Below are positions 24,065-32,492 of a stretch of DNA of 64,000 bases, piece after piece (within the stretch, counting starts at the first letter, position 1; each line of letters starts with the position of its first letter). The notes under the pieces were generated by a model. It did no database searches. It saw nothing but the letters and a program-made list of their open reading frames with translations, and was not told the DNA's origin. The translations under genes were made by a program, and so were the position numbers. Origin of the DNA: Massilia aquatica (GTDB lineage: Bacteria; Pseudomonadota; Gammaproteobacteria; Burkholderiales; Burkholderiaceae_D). The DNA is taken from NCBI RefSeq assembly GCF_011682045.1, contig NZ_VVIW01000003.1, forward strand, positions 372,001 through 436,000, written 5' to 3'.

Positions 24065-26148
24065 GTTTTTTGAACAGCCTGCTGACCGAGTTAAAGCGGC
24101 ATAAATTCGCCACCCCGGTGTTCTTGCTGGTCATCTTGTCGATGATCATCCTGCCGCTGCCGCCGGTCTTGCTCGACGTACTGTTTACCTTCAACATCGT
24201 GCTGGCCATGATCGTCATCCTGGTGTCGGTCTCGGCCAAGCGGCCGCTCGACTTCTCGGTGTTCCCGAGCGTGATTCTCGGCACCACCATGCTCAGGCTG
24301 ACCCTGAACGTGGCCTCGACCCGGGTGGTGCTGCTGCACGGCCACACGGGCAGCGACGCGGCCGGTAAAGTGATCGAAGCCTTCGCCAATGTGGTTATCG
24401 GCGGCAATTTCGTGGTCGGCTTCGTGGTCTTCATCATTTTGATGATCATTAACTTCGCGGTGGTGACCAAGGGCGCGGAACGCATTTCCGAAGTGTCGGC
24501 GCGGTTTACCCTGGACGCGCTGCCGGGCAAGCAGATGGCGATCGACGCCGACCTCAATGCCGGCCTGATCAACCAGGAAAAAGCCCAGGTGCGGCGCCGC
24601 GACGTGGCCGCCGAAGCCGACTTCTACGGCGCCATGGACGGCGCCTCGAAGTTCGTGCGCGGCGACGCGGTCGCCAGTATTCTGATTTTGATCATCAACA
24701 TGGTGGGCGGCGTGGCGATTGGCGCGCTGATGCACGACCTGTCCTTCGGCGACGCCTTCCGCCTGTACGCGCTGCTGACCATCGGCGACGGCCTGGTGGC
24801 GCAGATCCCGGCGCTGCTGCTGTCGGCCGCGGCCGCCATTCTGGTGACCCGGATCAGCGATGCGGGCGACTTCGAACAACAGGTCGGCGGGCAGCTGCTG
24901 GCGTCCCCGGCGGTGCTCTACAGCGCCTCGGGCATGATGCTGGTGCTGGCCATGGTGCCGGGCATGCCATGGCTGATGTTCGGTATCTTTGCGGTGGTGC
25001 TCGGCTACGTGGGCTGGCGCCTGGCGCGCATGGTCAAGGCGCCCGACCAGGCCGGGGTGGCGGCAATCGAAGCGGCCCTGCGCGACGAGCGCGCCCCCGA
25101 GCTCGAATGGCAGCACCTGCCGGCGGTGCAGGCGCTGACGGTGGCGGTCGGCTACAAACTGGTCGGACTGGTCGATGCCGCCCAGGGCGAACCGCTGACC
25201 AAGCGCATCAAGGGCGTGCGCCAGAGCCTGTCGGAAGCGATGGGCTTGCTGCTGCCGCCAATCAATGTGCGCGACGACCTGTCGCTGCGCCCGACCCAGT
25301 ACTCGATCATGCTCAGCGGCACCGTGGTGGCCGAGGCCGAAGTGGTGCCGGAATGCCTGATGGCGATTGCCTCGCCCTCGGTGTACGGCCAGCTCGACGG
25401 CATTCCGGGGATCGAACCGGCCTACGGCATGGCGATTACCTGGATCGCCCCGAGCGAGAAGGCCCATGCGCTCGGGCTCGGCTACCAGGTGGTCGAGGTG
25501 CCGAGCGCGATCGCCACCCATTGCTCCAAGGTGGTGCGCGATTACCTGCCGGACCTGTTCCGCCATGAAGATGTGGCGGCGATCCTGGAACGGATGACGG
25601 CGCTCTCGCCCAAGCTGGCCTCGGCGCTGGACAAGGCGATGACGCACACCCAGCTGCTGCGCGTGTTCCGCGTGTTGCTGGCCGAAAATGTCTCGCTCAA
25701 GGATATCGTGGTGATCGGCACCACCTTGCTCGACAGTTCGGAAACCACCAAGGACCCGATCCTGCTGGCGGCCGAAGTGCGCTGCGCGCTGCGGCGCCAG
25801 ATCGTGACGGCCTTGTTCGGCAAGAAGAAGGAAATGCCGGCGTTCAATCTGTCGGGCGAGCTGGAGAATATGTTGCTGGGGTCGCTGAACCAGGCGCGCC
25901 AGGGCGGCAAGGTGGCGCTGGATAATTTCCCGATCGATCCGCAGTTGCTCTCGCAATTACAGTTGAACATGCCGGTGGCGCGCGAGCAGATGAAGCAGCA
26001 GCAAAGTGCGCCGCTGCTGCTGGTGCTGCCGCAGATCAGGCCGCTGCTGGCCAGGTACGCGCGCCTGTTCGCACCGGGGCTGCACGTGCTTTCTTACAAC
26101 GAGATTCCCGAGAACCGCGATGTGAGCATCGTCGGCACCGTGGGATAA
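24061..26148 (+). CDS. flhA: Flagellar export protein FlhA
   Basis: FlhA is the nine-subunit export platform and ion-conducting part of the type III export gate. The 695-residue product has about eight membrane helices. Conserved stretches include SAKRPLDFSVFPSVILGTTMLRLTLNVASTRVVL-type, the cytoplasmic FHIPEP loop (AERISEVSARFTLDALPGKQMAIDADLNAG in pattern, about residues 140-170) and EADFYGAMDGASKFVRGDA. The C-terminal cytosolic half is complete. It ends the plus-strand export operon and is convergent with the next gene, 6 bp apart. Confidence 0.96.
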   Translation: MSFLNSLLTELKRHKFATPVFLLVILSMIILPLPPVLLDVLFTFNIVLAMIVILVSVSAKRPLDFSVFPSVILGTTMLRLTLNVASTRVVLLHGHTGSDAAGKVIEAFANVVIGGNFVVGFVVFIILMIINFAVVTKGAERISEVSARFTLDALPGKQMAIDADLNAGLINQEKAQVRRRDVAAEADFYGAMDGASKFVRGDAVASILILIINMVGGVAIGALMHDLSFGDAFRLYALLTIGDGLVAQIPALLLSAAAAILVTRISDAGDFEQQVGGQLLASPAVLYSASGMMLVLAMVPGMPWLMFGIFAVVLGYVGWRLARMVKAPDQAGVAAIEAALRDERAPELEWQHLPAVQALTVAVGYKLVGLVDAAQGEPLTKRIKGVRQSLSEAMGLLLPPINVRDDLSLRPTQYSIMLSGTVVAEAEVVPECLMAIASPSVYGQLDGIPGIEPAYGMAITWIAPSEKAHALGLGYQVVEVPSAIATHCSKVVRDYLPDLFRHEDVAAILERMTALSPKLASALDKAMTHTQLLRVFRVLLAENVSLKDIVVIGTTLLDSSETTKDPILLAAEVRCALRRQIVTALFGKKKEMPAFNLSGELENMLLGSLNQARQGGKVALDNFPIDPQLLSQLQLNMPVAREQMKQQQSAPLLLVLPQIRPLLARYARLFAPGLHVLSYNEIPENRDVSIVGTVG

Positions 26149-26154
26149 GCCGCG

Positions 26155-27057
26155 CTAGGGCTCGCCATACGGCATCATCCCCGGCAACGGCCTTTCGGTA
26201 TACCGCACCGTGGTCGCCGCTTCCGTCCTGGTGGTCTTGGCCAGCAGCAGCGCCACTTCGGCCATGGCCCGGAACAGGGACGGGGGCAGGGCGGCGCTGA
26301 CCTGGGACGAATACTGCTGCAAGGGTTTGCCCGGCCAGATGCCGTGCCTGACGCTGGCGCGCGCCAGGCGCAAACCGGCCGTTTCGATCGCCTGCTTGAG
26401 CGCCGGCAAGGAATGGCGCAGCAGCGCCACCGCGCGCGGATGCTCGGCCGCCAGTTCCATCATCACCCCATCGAGCAATTCCAGCTGCACCGTGGCATGG
26501 CTGCCGTCGGACAGCACCACGTCCAGCCGCAGCGCCGCCTTGGCGCGCTGGCGCCGGCTGGGCGGCGGATCGGGCAGCCCGGTCAGCAGGCGCAGCGCCA
26601 GTTGCTGGCCGCCCGCGCCCGGCAGCACGAAACGCCACGCTTCCGGATGCCACAACAAGGTCGCTTGCTGCTGCACCGTGCTGGCCTGCATGGCTTGCTG
26701 CACGCCCGACATCAACAGATTGCCCGGCATGAACTGGGCGCGTCCCTGCTCCTGCAAGGTGGCCAGCTGGGCCGCGTAGGTGCGCACCATGCCGCGCCAG
26801 GCGCTGGCCAGGGCGGCGCCGTCGAGCACCGGCCAGGCCAGCTGGCGCGCCATGAATACCTGGTCGCTGCGCATGGAGGCGCTTTCGCTCAGGTTGGCGG
26901 GCAGGCCGCCGCCTGAGGCGGGCGAGGGCGTCACCGTCTGCGCCTCCGGCAGCGGCAGGGCCGCCACGGCCACGGCCGAGGCCGGCGCCGGCAACAGCGA
27001 CAGCGGTGCCAGCGGGGCAATCGGCGCGCCGAGCGGCTGCGAAGGAATGGTAGACAT
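26155..27057 (-). CDS. Second FliK-like protein of the flagellar locus
   Basis: The 300-residue product has an Ala/Pro/Leu-rich N-terminal third. The C-terminal half has the layout of the FliK export-switch domain: LRLDVVLSDGSHATVQLELLDGVMMELAAEHPRAVALLRHSLPALKQAIETAGLRLARASV in pattern (about residues 177-237). Here L-R-x-S-L-x-x-L-x-x-x-I-x-x-A-G-L is the FliK-type helix. The canonical fliK is at 10276-11646, so the role here is uncertain; it could be a secreted or export-control partner for the flagellins next door. The start may also be the GTG three codons earlier. Confidence 0.55.
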   Translation of the reverse strand: MSTIPSQPLGAPIAPLAPLSLLPAPASAVAVAALPLPEAQTVTPSPASGGGLPANLSESASMRSDQVFMARQLAWPVLDGAALASAWRGMVRTYAAQLATLQEQGRAQFMPGNLLMSGVQQAMQASTVQQQATLLWHPEAWRFVLPGAGGQQLALRLLTGLPDPPPSRRQRAKAALRLDVVLSDGSHATVQLELLDGVMMELAAEHPRAVALLRHSLPALKQAIETAGLRLARASVRHGIWPGKPLQQYSSQVSAALPPSLFRAMAEVALLLAKTTRTEAATTVRYTERPLPGMMPYGEP

Positions 27058-27079
27058 GGCGTTCACGCAGGTTCAGGAT

Positions 27080-27112
27080 AAAAAAAGAGCCAGCCGGTGG
27101 GCCGGCTGGCTC
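27080..27112 (-). terminator. Terminator of flagellin gene 1
   Basis: A perfect 11-bp stem (27087-27097 with 27102-27112, GAGCCAGCCGG) with a 4-base loop is followed on the minus strand by a run of T. It ends the 27153-28013 flagellin transcript. Confidence 0.9.
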
Positions 27113-27152
27113 GGTCGGTGCCGGCGCGGCGCGCCGCTGGCCCAGCCGGTGA

Positions 27153-28013
27153 TTATTGCAGCAGCGACATGACCATCGAGGACATGCTGTTGCTCTGTTT
27201 TAGCATGGCGGTGCCGGCTTGCAGCAGCATCTGGCTGGTGGTCATTTTCGAGCTTTCGCTGGCGAAGTCGACGTCCATGATGCGGCCGGTGGCGGCCTTG
27301 CTGTTGGTGCTGATGTTCGACAGGTTGTTGTAGACGTGTTCGAGGCGGTTGGCCGAGGCGCCCAGGGCCGAACGCACGGTGCCGATCGAGGCGATTGCGG
27401 TCGAGAGCTTGTCGATCGAGGTCGAGGCGGTGCCGGCGGCGGTCAGTTCGGTGCCGGTGACGGCCACGGCGGCGTAATTGGCGGTGGTGGCGAGCACGTC
27501 GGTGCCCAGGGTGGTCATGCTGGCCGACATGTCGACGACCATTTTTTCGCTGGTGCTCGAACCGATCTGGAACGTCATGGACGAGGCGATGGTGCCGCCG
27601 GCGAGCAGCTTGGCGCCGCCGAAGGTGGTGTTGTTCATCACGTTGTACAGTTCGGTGCCGAGGGCGTCGTATTCCGACTGCATCGCGGTCTTGTCGGCCG
27701 CGGTGGAGGAGGCATCGGCCGCTTGCGTGGCCAGGTCCTTCATGCGCACCAGCATGTTGCTCACTTCATCGAGCGCGCCTTCAGCCGTTTGCAGCATCGA
27801 GGTCGAGTTCTGGGTGTTGCGCATGGCCACGGCCATGCCGCTGGTCTGGGCTTTCAGGCGGGTGGCGATCTGCAGGCCGGCGGCGTCGTCCATCGACGAA
27901 TTGATGCGGTAGCCGGTCGACAGGCGGGTCATCGAGGTCGACAGCGAGCCCTGGGTGCGGTTGATCGAATTTTGTGCGGACAGTGCGGCGTTGTTCGTGT
28001 GCAGACTCAACAT
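27153..28013 (-). CDS. Flagellin, copy 1 of 6 (LafA-like)
   Basis: This is a flagellar filament subunit of 286 residues. The N-terminal D0/D1 region has INRTQGSLSTSMTRLSTGYRINS in pattern (about residues 18-40) and AAGLQIATRLKAQTSGM. The C-terminal D1/D0 region has RSALGASANRLEHVYNNLSNI and ends SNSMSSMVMSLLQ. The outer D2/D3 domains are absent; the short middle (about residues 140-215) is the only part that differs notably between copies, here with LGTDVLATTANYAAVAVTG. The start ATG at 28013 follows AGGAGTTTTGACC. The gene has its own promoter, leader and terminator. Confidence 0.95.
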   Translation of the reverse strand: MLSLHTNNAALSAQNSINRTQGSLSTSMTRLSTGYRINSSMDDAAGLQIATRLKAQTSGMAVAMRNTQNSTSMLQTAEGALDEVSNMLVRMKDLATQAADASSTAADKTAMQSEYDALGTELYNVMNNTTFGGAKLLAGGTIASSMTFQIGSSTSEKMVVDMSASMTTLGTDVLATTANYAAVAVTGTELTAAGTASTSIDKLSTAIASIGTVRSALGASANRLEHVYNNLSNISTNSKAATGRIMDVDFASESSKMTTSQMLLQAGTAMLKQSNSMSSMVMSLLQ

Positions 28014-28048
28014 GGTCAAAACTCCTGGGGTAGGGGGAGGGACTTTCG

Positions 28049-28112
28049 GAGCCGCAGTGTCTCGCGCTCTTACCATGACAAGACGACCGTTTTACCGGCC
28101 GCGTTAAGTGCC
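28049..28112 (-). promoter_or_regulatory. Promoter and leader hairpin of flagellin 1
   Basis: On the minus strand GGCACTTAA (28104-28112) is followed 16 bases later by GTCGTCTTG. The leader hairpin lies at 28049-28069 (GAGCGC pairing with GCGGCTC, one bulge). All parts recur in front of the other five flagellin genes. The sequence only loosely resembles the sigma-28 consensus. Confidence 0.6.
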
Positions 28113-28158
28113 ATATGGAAATTAAGCGAACTATTTTCCGAGCATAAATTCCGGGCAT

Positions 28159-28185
28159 AAAAAAAGCCAGCCGGTGAGGGCTGGC
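28159..28185 (-). terminator. Terminator of flagellin gene 2
   Basis: The stem GCCAGCC (28166-28172) pairs with GGCTGGC (28179-28185) and is followed on the minus strand by seven T. It separates copies 1 and 2. Confidence 0.88.
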
Positions 28186-28231
28186 TGGAACGGCGCCCGG
28201 CGCAAGCGGCCGGGCATCCTTGCTGACAGGA

Positions 28232-29086
28232 TTATTGCAGCAGCGACATGACCATCGAGGACATGCTGTTGCTCTGCTTGAGCATGGCGGTGCCGGCTTG
28301 CAGCAGCATCTGGTTGGTGGTCATCTTCGAGCTTTCGCTGGCGAAGTCGACGTCCATGATGCGGCCGGTGGCGGCCTTGCTGTTGGTGCTGATGTTCGAC
28401 AGGTTGTTGTAGACGTGTTCCAGGCGGTTGGCCGAGGCGCCCAGGGCCGAACGCACGGTGCCGATCGAGGCCAGTGCGGTCGAGAGCAGGTCGATGCTGG
28501 CGTTGGCGGTGGCGGTCAGTTCGGTGCCCGGGGTGCCCGGCACGGTGTAGGTGCCGCTGGTGGCGCCGATGGCGGTGTTCAGGGCGGTCATGTCGGTGCC
28601 CAGGTTGACCGTCATTTTTTCGCTGGTGCTCGAACCGATCTGGAACGTCATGGACGAGGCGATGGTGCCGCCGACCAGCAGCTTGGCGCCGCCGAAGGTG
28701 GTGTTGGTCATCACGTTGCTCAGTTCTTTACCGAGCGCGTCGTATTCCGACTGCATGGCGGTCTTGTCGGCCGTGGTCGAGGACGCATCGGCTGCCTGGG
28801 TGGCCAGGTCTTTCATGCGCACCACCATGTTGCTCACTTCGTCGAGCGCGCCTTCGGCCGTTTGCAGCATCGAGGTCGAATTCTGGGTGTTGCGCATCGC
28901 CACGGCCATGCCGCTGGTCTGGGCTTTCAGGCGGGTGGCGATCTGCAGGCCGGCGGCGTCGTCCATCGACGAATTGATGCGGTAGCCGGTCGACAGGCGG
29001 GTCATCGAAGTCGACAGCGAACCTTGGGTGCGGTTGATCGAGTTTTGCGCGGACAGGGCGGCGTTGTTGGTGTGAAGGCTCAGCAT
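28232..29086 (-). CDS. Flagellin, copy 2 of 6 (LafA-like)
   Basis: This is a filament subunit of 284 residues, near-identical to copy 1 over about the first 120 and last 75 residues. The middle differs: VNLGTDMTALNTAIGATSGTYTVPG and a shortened TATANASIDLLSTALASIG stretch shared with copy 3. Copies 2 and 3 therefore form a subgroup (IDLLSTALASIG against IDKLSTAIASIG in copies 1, 4, 5 and 6). The start ATG is preceded by AGGAGTTTGACC. Confidence 0.95.
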   Translation of the reverse strand: MLSLHTNNAALSAQNSINRTQGSLSTSMTRLSTGYRINSSMDDAAGLQIATRLKAQTSGMAVAMRNTQNSTSMLQTAEGALDEVSNMVVRMKDLATQAADASSTTADKTAMQSEYDALGKELSNVMTNTTFGGAKLLVGGTIASSMTFQIGSSTSEKMTVNLGTDMTALNTAIGATSGTYTVPGTPGTELTATANASIDLLSTALASIGTVRSALGASANRLEHVYNNLSNISTNSKAATGRIMDVDFASESSKMTTNQMLLQAGTAMLKQSNSMSSMVMSLLQ

Positions 29087-29123
29087 GGTCAAACTCCTGG
29101 TGTTTAGTGGTGGGTGCTTCTCG

Positions 29124-29190
29124 GAGCCGCGCTGGTTTCGCGCTCTCATGAATACAAGGCGACACTTTGATCCAGATCATTAAGTGCCAC
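29124..29190 (-). promoter_or_regulatory. Promoter and leader hairpin of flagellin 2
   Basis: On the minus strand TGGCACTTAA is followed 16 bases after TTAA by GTCGCCTTGTA (to 29153). The leader hairpin at 29124-29145 pairs GAGCGCG with CGCGGCTC across a 7-base loop, with one bulged base. The promoter core is the same as that of copy 4. Confidence 0.62.
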
Positions 29191-29214
29191 ATGGAAATAA
29201 ATTTTATTTAGGCG

Positions 29215-29244
29215 AAAAAAAAGCCAGCCGGATGATCGGCTGGC
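29215..29244 (-). terminator. Terminator of flagellin gene 3
   Basis: The 8-bp stem GCCAGCCG (29223-29230) pairs with CGGCTGGC (29237-29244) and is followed on the minus strand by eight T. Confidence 0.9.
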
Positions 29245-29280
29245 CTGCGGCGACCCGGCTGGCAGCCGGGATGCTGATGA

Positions 29281-30135
29281 TTATTGCAACAGCGACATGA
29301 CCATCGAGGACATGCTGTTGCTCTGTTTCAGCATGGCGGTGCCGGCTTGCAGCAGCATCTGGCTGGTGGTCATCTTCGAGCTTTCGGCGGCGAAGTCGAC
29401 ATCCATGATGCGGCCGGTGGCGGCCTTGCTGTTGGTGCTGATGTTCGACAGGTTGTTGTAGACGTGTTCGAGGCGGTTGGCCGAGGCGCCCAGGGCCGAG
29501 CGCACGGTGCCGATCGACGCCAGTGCGGTCGAGAGCAGGTCGATGCTGGCGTTGGCGGTGAGGGTCAGTTCGGTGCCCGTGGCGCCTGGGGCGGTGTAGG
29601 TGGCGGTGGTGTCGTCGATGGCGTCGTTCAGGGCGGTCATGTCGGCGTTCAGATTGACCGTCATTTTTTCGCTGGTGCTTGAACCGATCTGGAAGGTCAT
29701 CGGGCCGGCGATGGTGCCGCCGACGAGCAGCTTGGCGCCGCCGAAAGTGGTGTTGTTCATCACATTGCTCAGTTCCTTGCCGAGCGCGTCGTATTCCGAC
29801 TGCATGGCGGTCTTGTCGGCGGCGGTGGAGGACGCATCGGCGGCCTGGGTGGCCAGGTCTTTCATGCGCACCACCATGTTGCTCACTTCGTCGAGCGCGC
29901 CTTCGGCCGTTTGCAGCATCGAGGTCGAATTCTGGGTGTTGCGCATGGCCACGGCCATGCCGCTGGTCTGGGCTTTCAGACGGGTGGCGATCTGCAGGCC
30001 GGCGGCGTCGTCCATCGACGAATTGATGCGGTAGCCGGTCGACAGGCGGGTCATCGAGGTCGACAGCGAACCCTGGGTGCGGTTGATCGAGTTTTGTGCG
30101 GACAGGGCGGCGTTGTTGGTGTGAAGGCTCAGCAT
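29281..30135 (-). CDS. Flagellin, copy 3 of 6 (LafA-like)
   Basis: This is a filament subunit of 284 residues. The conserved ends are as in copy 1. The variable middle reads GPMTFQIG, VNLNADMTALNDAIDDTTATYTAPG and TLTANASIDLLSTAL. It is the only copy with AAESSK rather than ASESSK in the C-terminal DVDF-ESSKM segment. The start ATG at 30135 has CAGGACC upstream, a poorer ribosome-binding site than AGGAG in its sisters, so it may be translated less. Confidence 0.95.
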   Translation of the reverse strand: MLSLHTNNAALSAQNSINRTQGSLSTSMTRLSTGYRINSSMDDAAGLQIATRLKAQTSGMAVAMRNTQNSTSMLQTAEGALDEVSNMVVRMKDLATQAADASSTAADKTAMQSEYDALGKELSNVMNNTTFGGAKLLVGGTIAGPMTFQIGSSTSEKMTVNLNADMTALNDAIDDTTATYTAPGATGTELTLTANASIDLLSTALASIGTVRSALGASANRLEHVYNNLSNISTNSKAATGRIMDVDFAAESSKMTTSQMLLQAGTAMLKQSNSMSSMVMSLLQ

Positions 30136-30171
30136 GGTCAAGGTCCTGGTAACTGTGGTGGGTGGGGAGTC

Positions 30172-30237
30172 GGAGTCGCGCTGTTGTCGCGTCCTTATCC
30201 ATGCAAGGCGACACCTCGATCCGGACCATTAAGTGCC
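30172..30237 (-). promoter_or_regulatory. Promoter and leader hairpin of flagellin 3
   Basis: On the minus strand GGCACTTAA is followed 16 bases later by GTCGCCTTG. The leader hairpin at 30172-30194 keeps the CGCG/CGCG core, while its outer pairs change to GGA with TCC. The pairing is thus kept although the bases differ from the other copies. The upstream GGAAAT block of the sister genes is altered to GGCAAA. Confidence 0.55.
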
Positions 30238-30282
30238 TTACGGCAAACCTTGAGCATTGTCAAACCCGTGGCGGGCACGACG

Positions 30283-30312
30283 AAAAAAAAGCCAGCCGGG
30301 TGGACGGCTGGC
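30283..30312 (-). terminator. Terminator of flagellin gene 4
   Basis: The stem GCCAGCCG (30291-30298) pairs with CGGCTGGC (30305-30312) and is followed on the minus strand by eight T. Confidence 0.9.
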
Positions 30313-30350
30313 CTTTCGGGGACCCGGCTTGCAGCCGGGCATGCTGCTGA

Positions 30351-31211
30351 TTACTGCAGCAGCGACATGACCATCGAGGACATGCTGTTGCTCTGCTTGA
30401 GCATGGCGGTGCCGGCTTGCAGCAGCATCTGGTTGGTGGTCATCTTCGAGCTTTCGCTGGCGAAGTCGACGTCCATGATGCGGCCGGTGGCGGCCTTGCT
30501 GTTGGTGCTGATGTTCGACAGGTTGTTGTAGACGTGTTCCAGGCGGTTGGCCGAGGCGCCCAGCGACGAACGCACGGTGCCGATCGAGGCGATCGCGGTC
30601 GAGAGCTTGTCGATCGTGGTCGAGGCGGTGCCGGCGGCGGTCAGTTCGGTGCCGACCGTGTTCGGGGCGGCGTAGTTGGCGGTGGTGGCGGTCACGTCGG
30701 TGACCAGGGTGCCCATGCTGGTCGACATATCGACCGTCATTTTTTCGCTGGTGCTCGAACCGATCTGGAACGTCATGGCCGAGGCGATGGTGCCGCCGAC
30801 GAGCAGCTTGGCGCCGCCGAAGGACGTATTGGTCAGAACATTGTTCAGCTCGGTACCGAGTGCGTCGTATTCGGACTGCATGGCGGTTTTGTCGGCGGCG
30901 GTCGAGGAGGCATCGGCTGCTTGCGTGGCCAGATCTTTCATGCGTACCAGCATGTTGCTCACTTCGTCGAGCGCGCCTTCAGCGGTTTGCAGCATCGAGG
31001 TCGAGTTCTGGGTGTTGCGCATGGCAACGGCCATGCCGCTGGTCTGGGCTTTCAGGCGGGTCGCGATCTGCAGGCCGGCGGCGTCGTCCATCGACGAATT
31101 GATGCGGTAGCCGGTCGACAGGCGGGTCATCGAGGTCGACAGCGAACCTTGTGTGCGGTTGATCGAATTCTGTGCGGACAGGGCGGCGTTGTTGGTGTGA
31201 AGGCTCAGCAT
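30351..31211 (-). CDS. Flagellin, copy 4 of 6 (LafA-like)
   Basis: This is a filament subunit of 286 residues. It belongs with copy 5: both have VDMSTSMGTLVTDVTATTANYAAPNT in pattern in the middle and SFGGAKLLVGG instead of TFGGAKLL. Termini are as in the other copies. The start ATG has AGGAGTTTGACC upstream, and the stop is TAA after MSLLQ. Confidence 0.95.
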   Translation of the reverse strand: MLSLHTNNAALSAQNSINRTQGSLSTSMTRLSTGYRINSSMDDAAGLQIATRLKAQTSGMAVAMRNTQNSTSMLQTAEGALDEVSNMLVRMKDLATQAADASSTAADKTAMQSEYDALGTELNNVLTNTSFGGAKLLVGGTIASAMTFQIGSSTSEKMTVDMSTSMGTLVTDVTATTANYAAPNTVGTELTAAGTASTTIDKLSTAIASIGTVRSSLGASANRLEHVYNNLSNISTNSKAATGRIMDVDFASESSKMTTNQMLLQAGTAMLKQSNSMSSMVMSLLQ

Positions 31212-31248
31212 GGTCAAACTCCTGGGTGTTGGGGGTGGAAACTTTTCG

Positions 31249-31313
31249 GAACCGCGCTGGTTTCGCGCTCTCACCACTACAAGGCGACACTTTGATCCAG
31301 ATCATTAAGTGCC
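31249..31313 (-). promoter_or_regulatory. Promoter and leader hairpin of flagellin 4
   Basis: On the minus strand TGGCACTTAA is followed 16 bases later by GTCGCCTTGTA (to 31278). The leader hairpin at 31249-31270 pairs GAGCGCG with CGCGGTTC, with a G-U wobble at the base and one bulge. Confidence 0.62.
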
Positions 31314-31339
31314 ACATGGAAATATATTAGGTGTAGGCG

Positions 31340-31370
31340 AAAAAAAAAGCCAGCCGGGTAGACGGCTGGC
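31340..31370 (-). terminator. Terminator of flagellin gene 5
   Basis: The stem GCCAGCCG (31349-31356) pairs with CGGCTGGC (31363-31370) and is followed on the minus strand by nine T. Confidence 0.9.
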
Positions 31371-31406
31371 CTTGTAGGACCCGGCTGGCGGCCGGGATGC
31401 TGGTGA

Positions 31407-32264
31407 TTATTGCAACAGCGACATGACCATCGAGGACATGCTATTGCTCTGTTTCAGCATGGCGGTACCGGCTTGCAGCAGCATCTGGTTGGTGGTCATT
31501 TTCGAGCTTTCGCTGGCGAAGTCGACGTCCATGATGCGGCCGGTGGCGGCCTTGCTGTTGGTGCTGATATTCGACAGGTTGTTGTAGACGTGTTCCAGGC
31601 GGTTGGCCGAGGCGCCCAGCGACGAACGGACCGCGCCGATCGACGCGATCGCGGTCGACAGCTTGTCGATGGTGGCCGATGCGCCGCCGCCGGTCAGTTC
31701 GGTGCCGAGCGTGTTCGGGGCCGCGTAGTTGGCGGTGGTGGCGGTCACGTCGGTGACCAGGGTGCCCATGCTGGTCGACATATCGACCGTCATTTTTTCG
31801 CTGGTGCTCGAACCGATCTGGAACGTCATGGACGAGGCGATGGTGCCGCCGACGAGCAGCTTGGCGCCGCCGAAGGAGGTGTTGTTGAGCACGTTGTTCA
31901 TTTCGGTGCCGAGGGCGTCGTATTCCGACTGCATGGCGGTCTTGTCGGCGCCGGTCGAGGAGGCATCGGCCGCCTGGGTGGCCAGGTCCTTCATGCGTAC
32001 CAGCATGTTGCTTACTTCATCGAGCGCGCCTTCAGCCGTTTGCAGCATCGAGGTCGAGTTCTGGGTGTTGCGCATGGCAACGGCCATGCCGCTGGTCTGG
32101 GCTTTCAGGCGGGTGGCGATTTGCAGGCCGGCGGCATCGTCCATCGATGAATTGATGCGGTAGCCGGTCGACAGGCGGGTCATCGAGGTCGACAGCGAAC
32201 CCTGGGTGCGGTTGATCGAATTCTGTGCGGACAGAGCGGCGTTGTTGGTGTGAAGGCTCAGCAT
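31407..32264 (-). CDS. Flagellin, copy 5 of 6 (LafA-like)
   Basis: This is a filament subunit of 285 residues, closest to copy 4. It differs in the middle at GTEMNNVLNNTSFGG and in the short GGGASATIDKLSTAI stretch, one residue shorter than in copy 4. N- and C-terminal D0/D1 regions are unchanged. The ribosome-binding site is AGGAGTTTGACC. Confidence 0.95.
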   Translation of the reverse strand: MLSLHTNNAALSAQNSINRTQGSLSTSMTRLSTGYRINSSMDDAAGLQIATRLKAQTSGMAVAMRNTQNSTSMLQTAEGALDEVSNMLVRMKDLATQAADASSTGADKTAMQSEYDALGTEMNNVLNNTSFGGAKLLVGGTIASSMTFQIGSSTSEKMTVDMSTSMGTLVTDVTATTANYAAPNTLGTELTGGGASATIDKLSTAIASIGAVRSSLGASANRLEHVYNNLSNISTNSKAATGRIMDVDFASESSKMTTNQMLLQAGTAMLKQSNSMSSMVMSLLQ

Positions 32265-32299
32265 GGTCAAACTCCTGGGTGTTTAGTTTGTGGTTGTCG

Positions 32300-32362
32300 G
32301 AGTCGCTGGTTTCGCGCTCTCATCAATACAAGGCGACACTTTGATTCATATCATTAAATGCC
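32300..32362 (-). promoter_or_regulatory. Promoter and leader hairpin of flagellin 5
   Basis: On the minus strand GGCATTTAA (one change from the sister GGCACTTAA) is followed 16 bases later by GTCGCCTTGTA. The leader hairpin at 32300-32319 pairs GAGCGC with GCGACTC, one bulge. Confidence 0.58.
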
Positions 32363-32418
32363 TTGTGGAAATATTTTTTATGATTGACAAACCGATCACG
32401 GCACGGCGCGTACGGACG

Positions 32419-32446
32419 AAAAAAAACCAGCCGGGTGGACGGCTGG
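32419..32446 (-). terminator. Terminator of flagellin gene 6
   Basis: The stem CCAGCCG (32427-32433) pairs with CGGCTGG (32440-32446) and is followed on the minus strand by eight T. Confidence 0.88.
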
Positions 32447-32492
32447 CTTTCGCAGGACCCGGCTTGCGGCCGGGTTCAGTACTGATTGCAGT

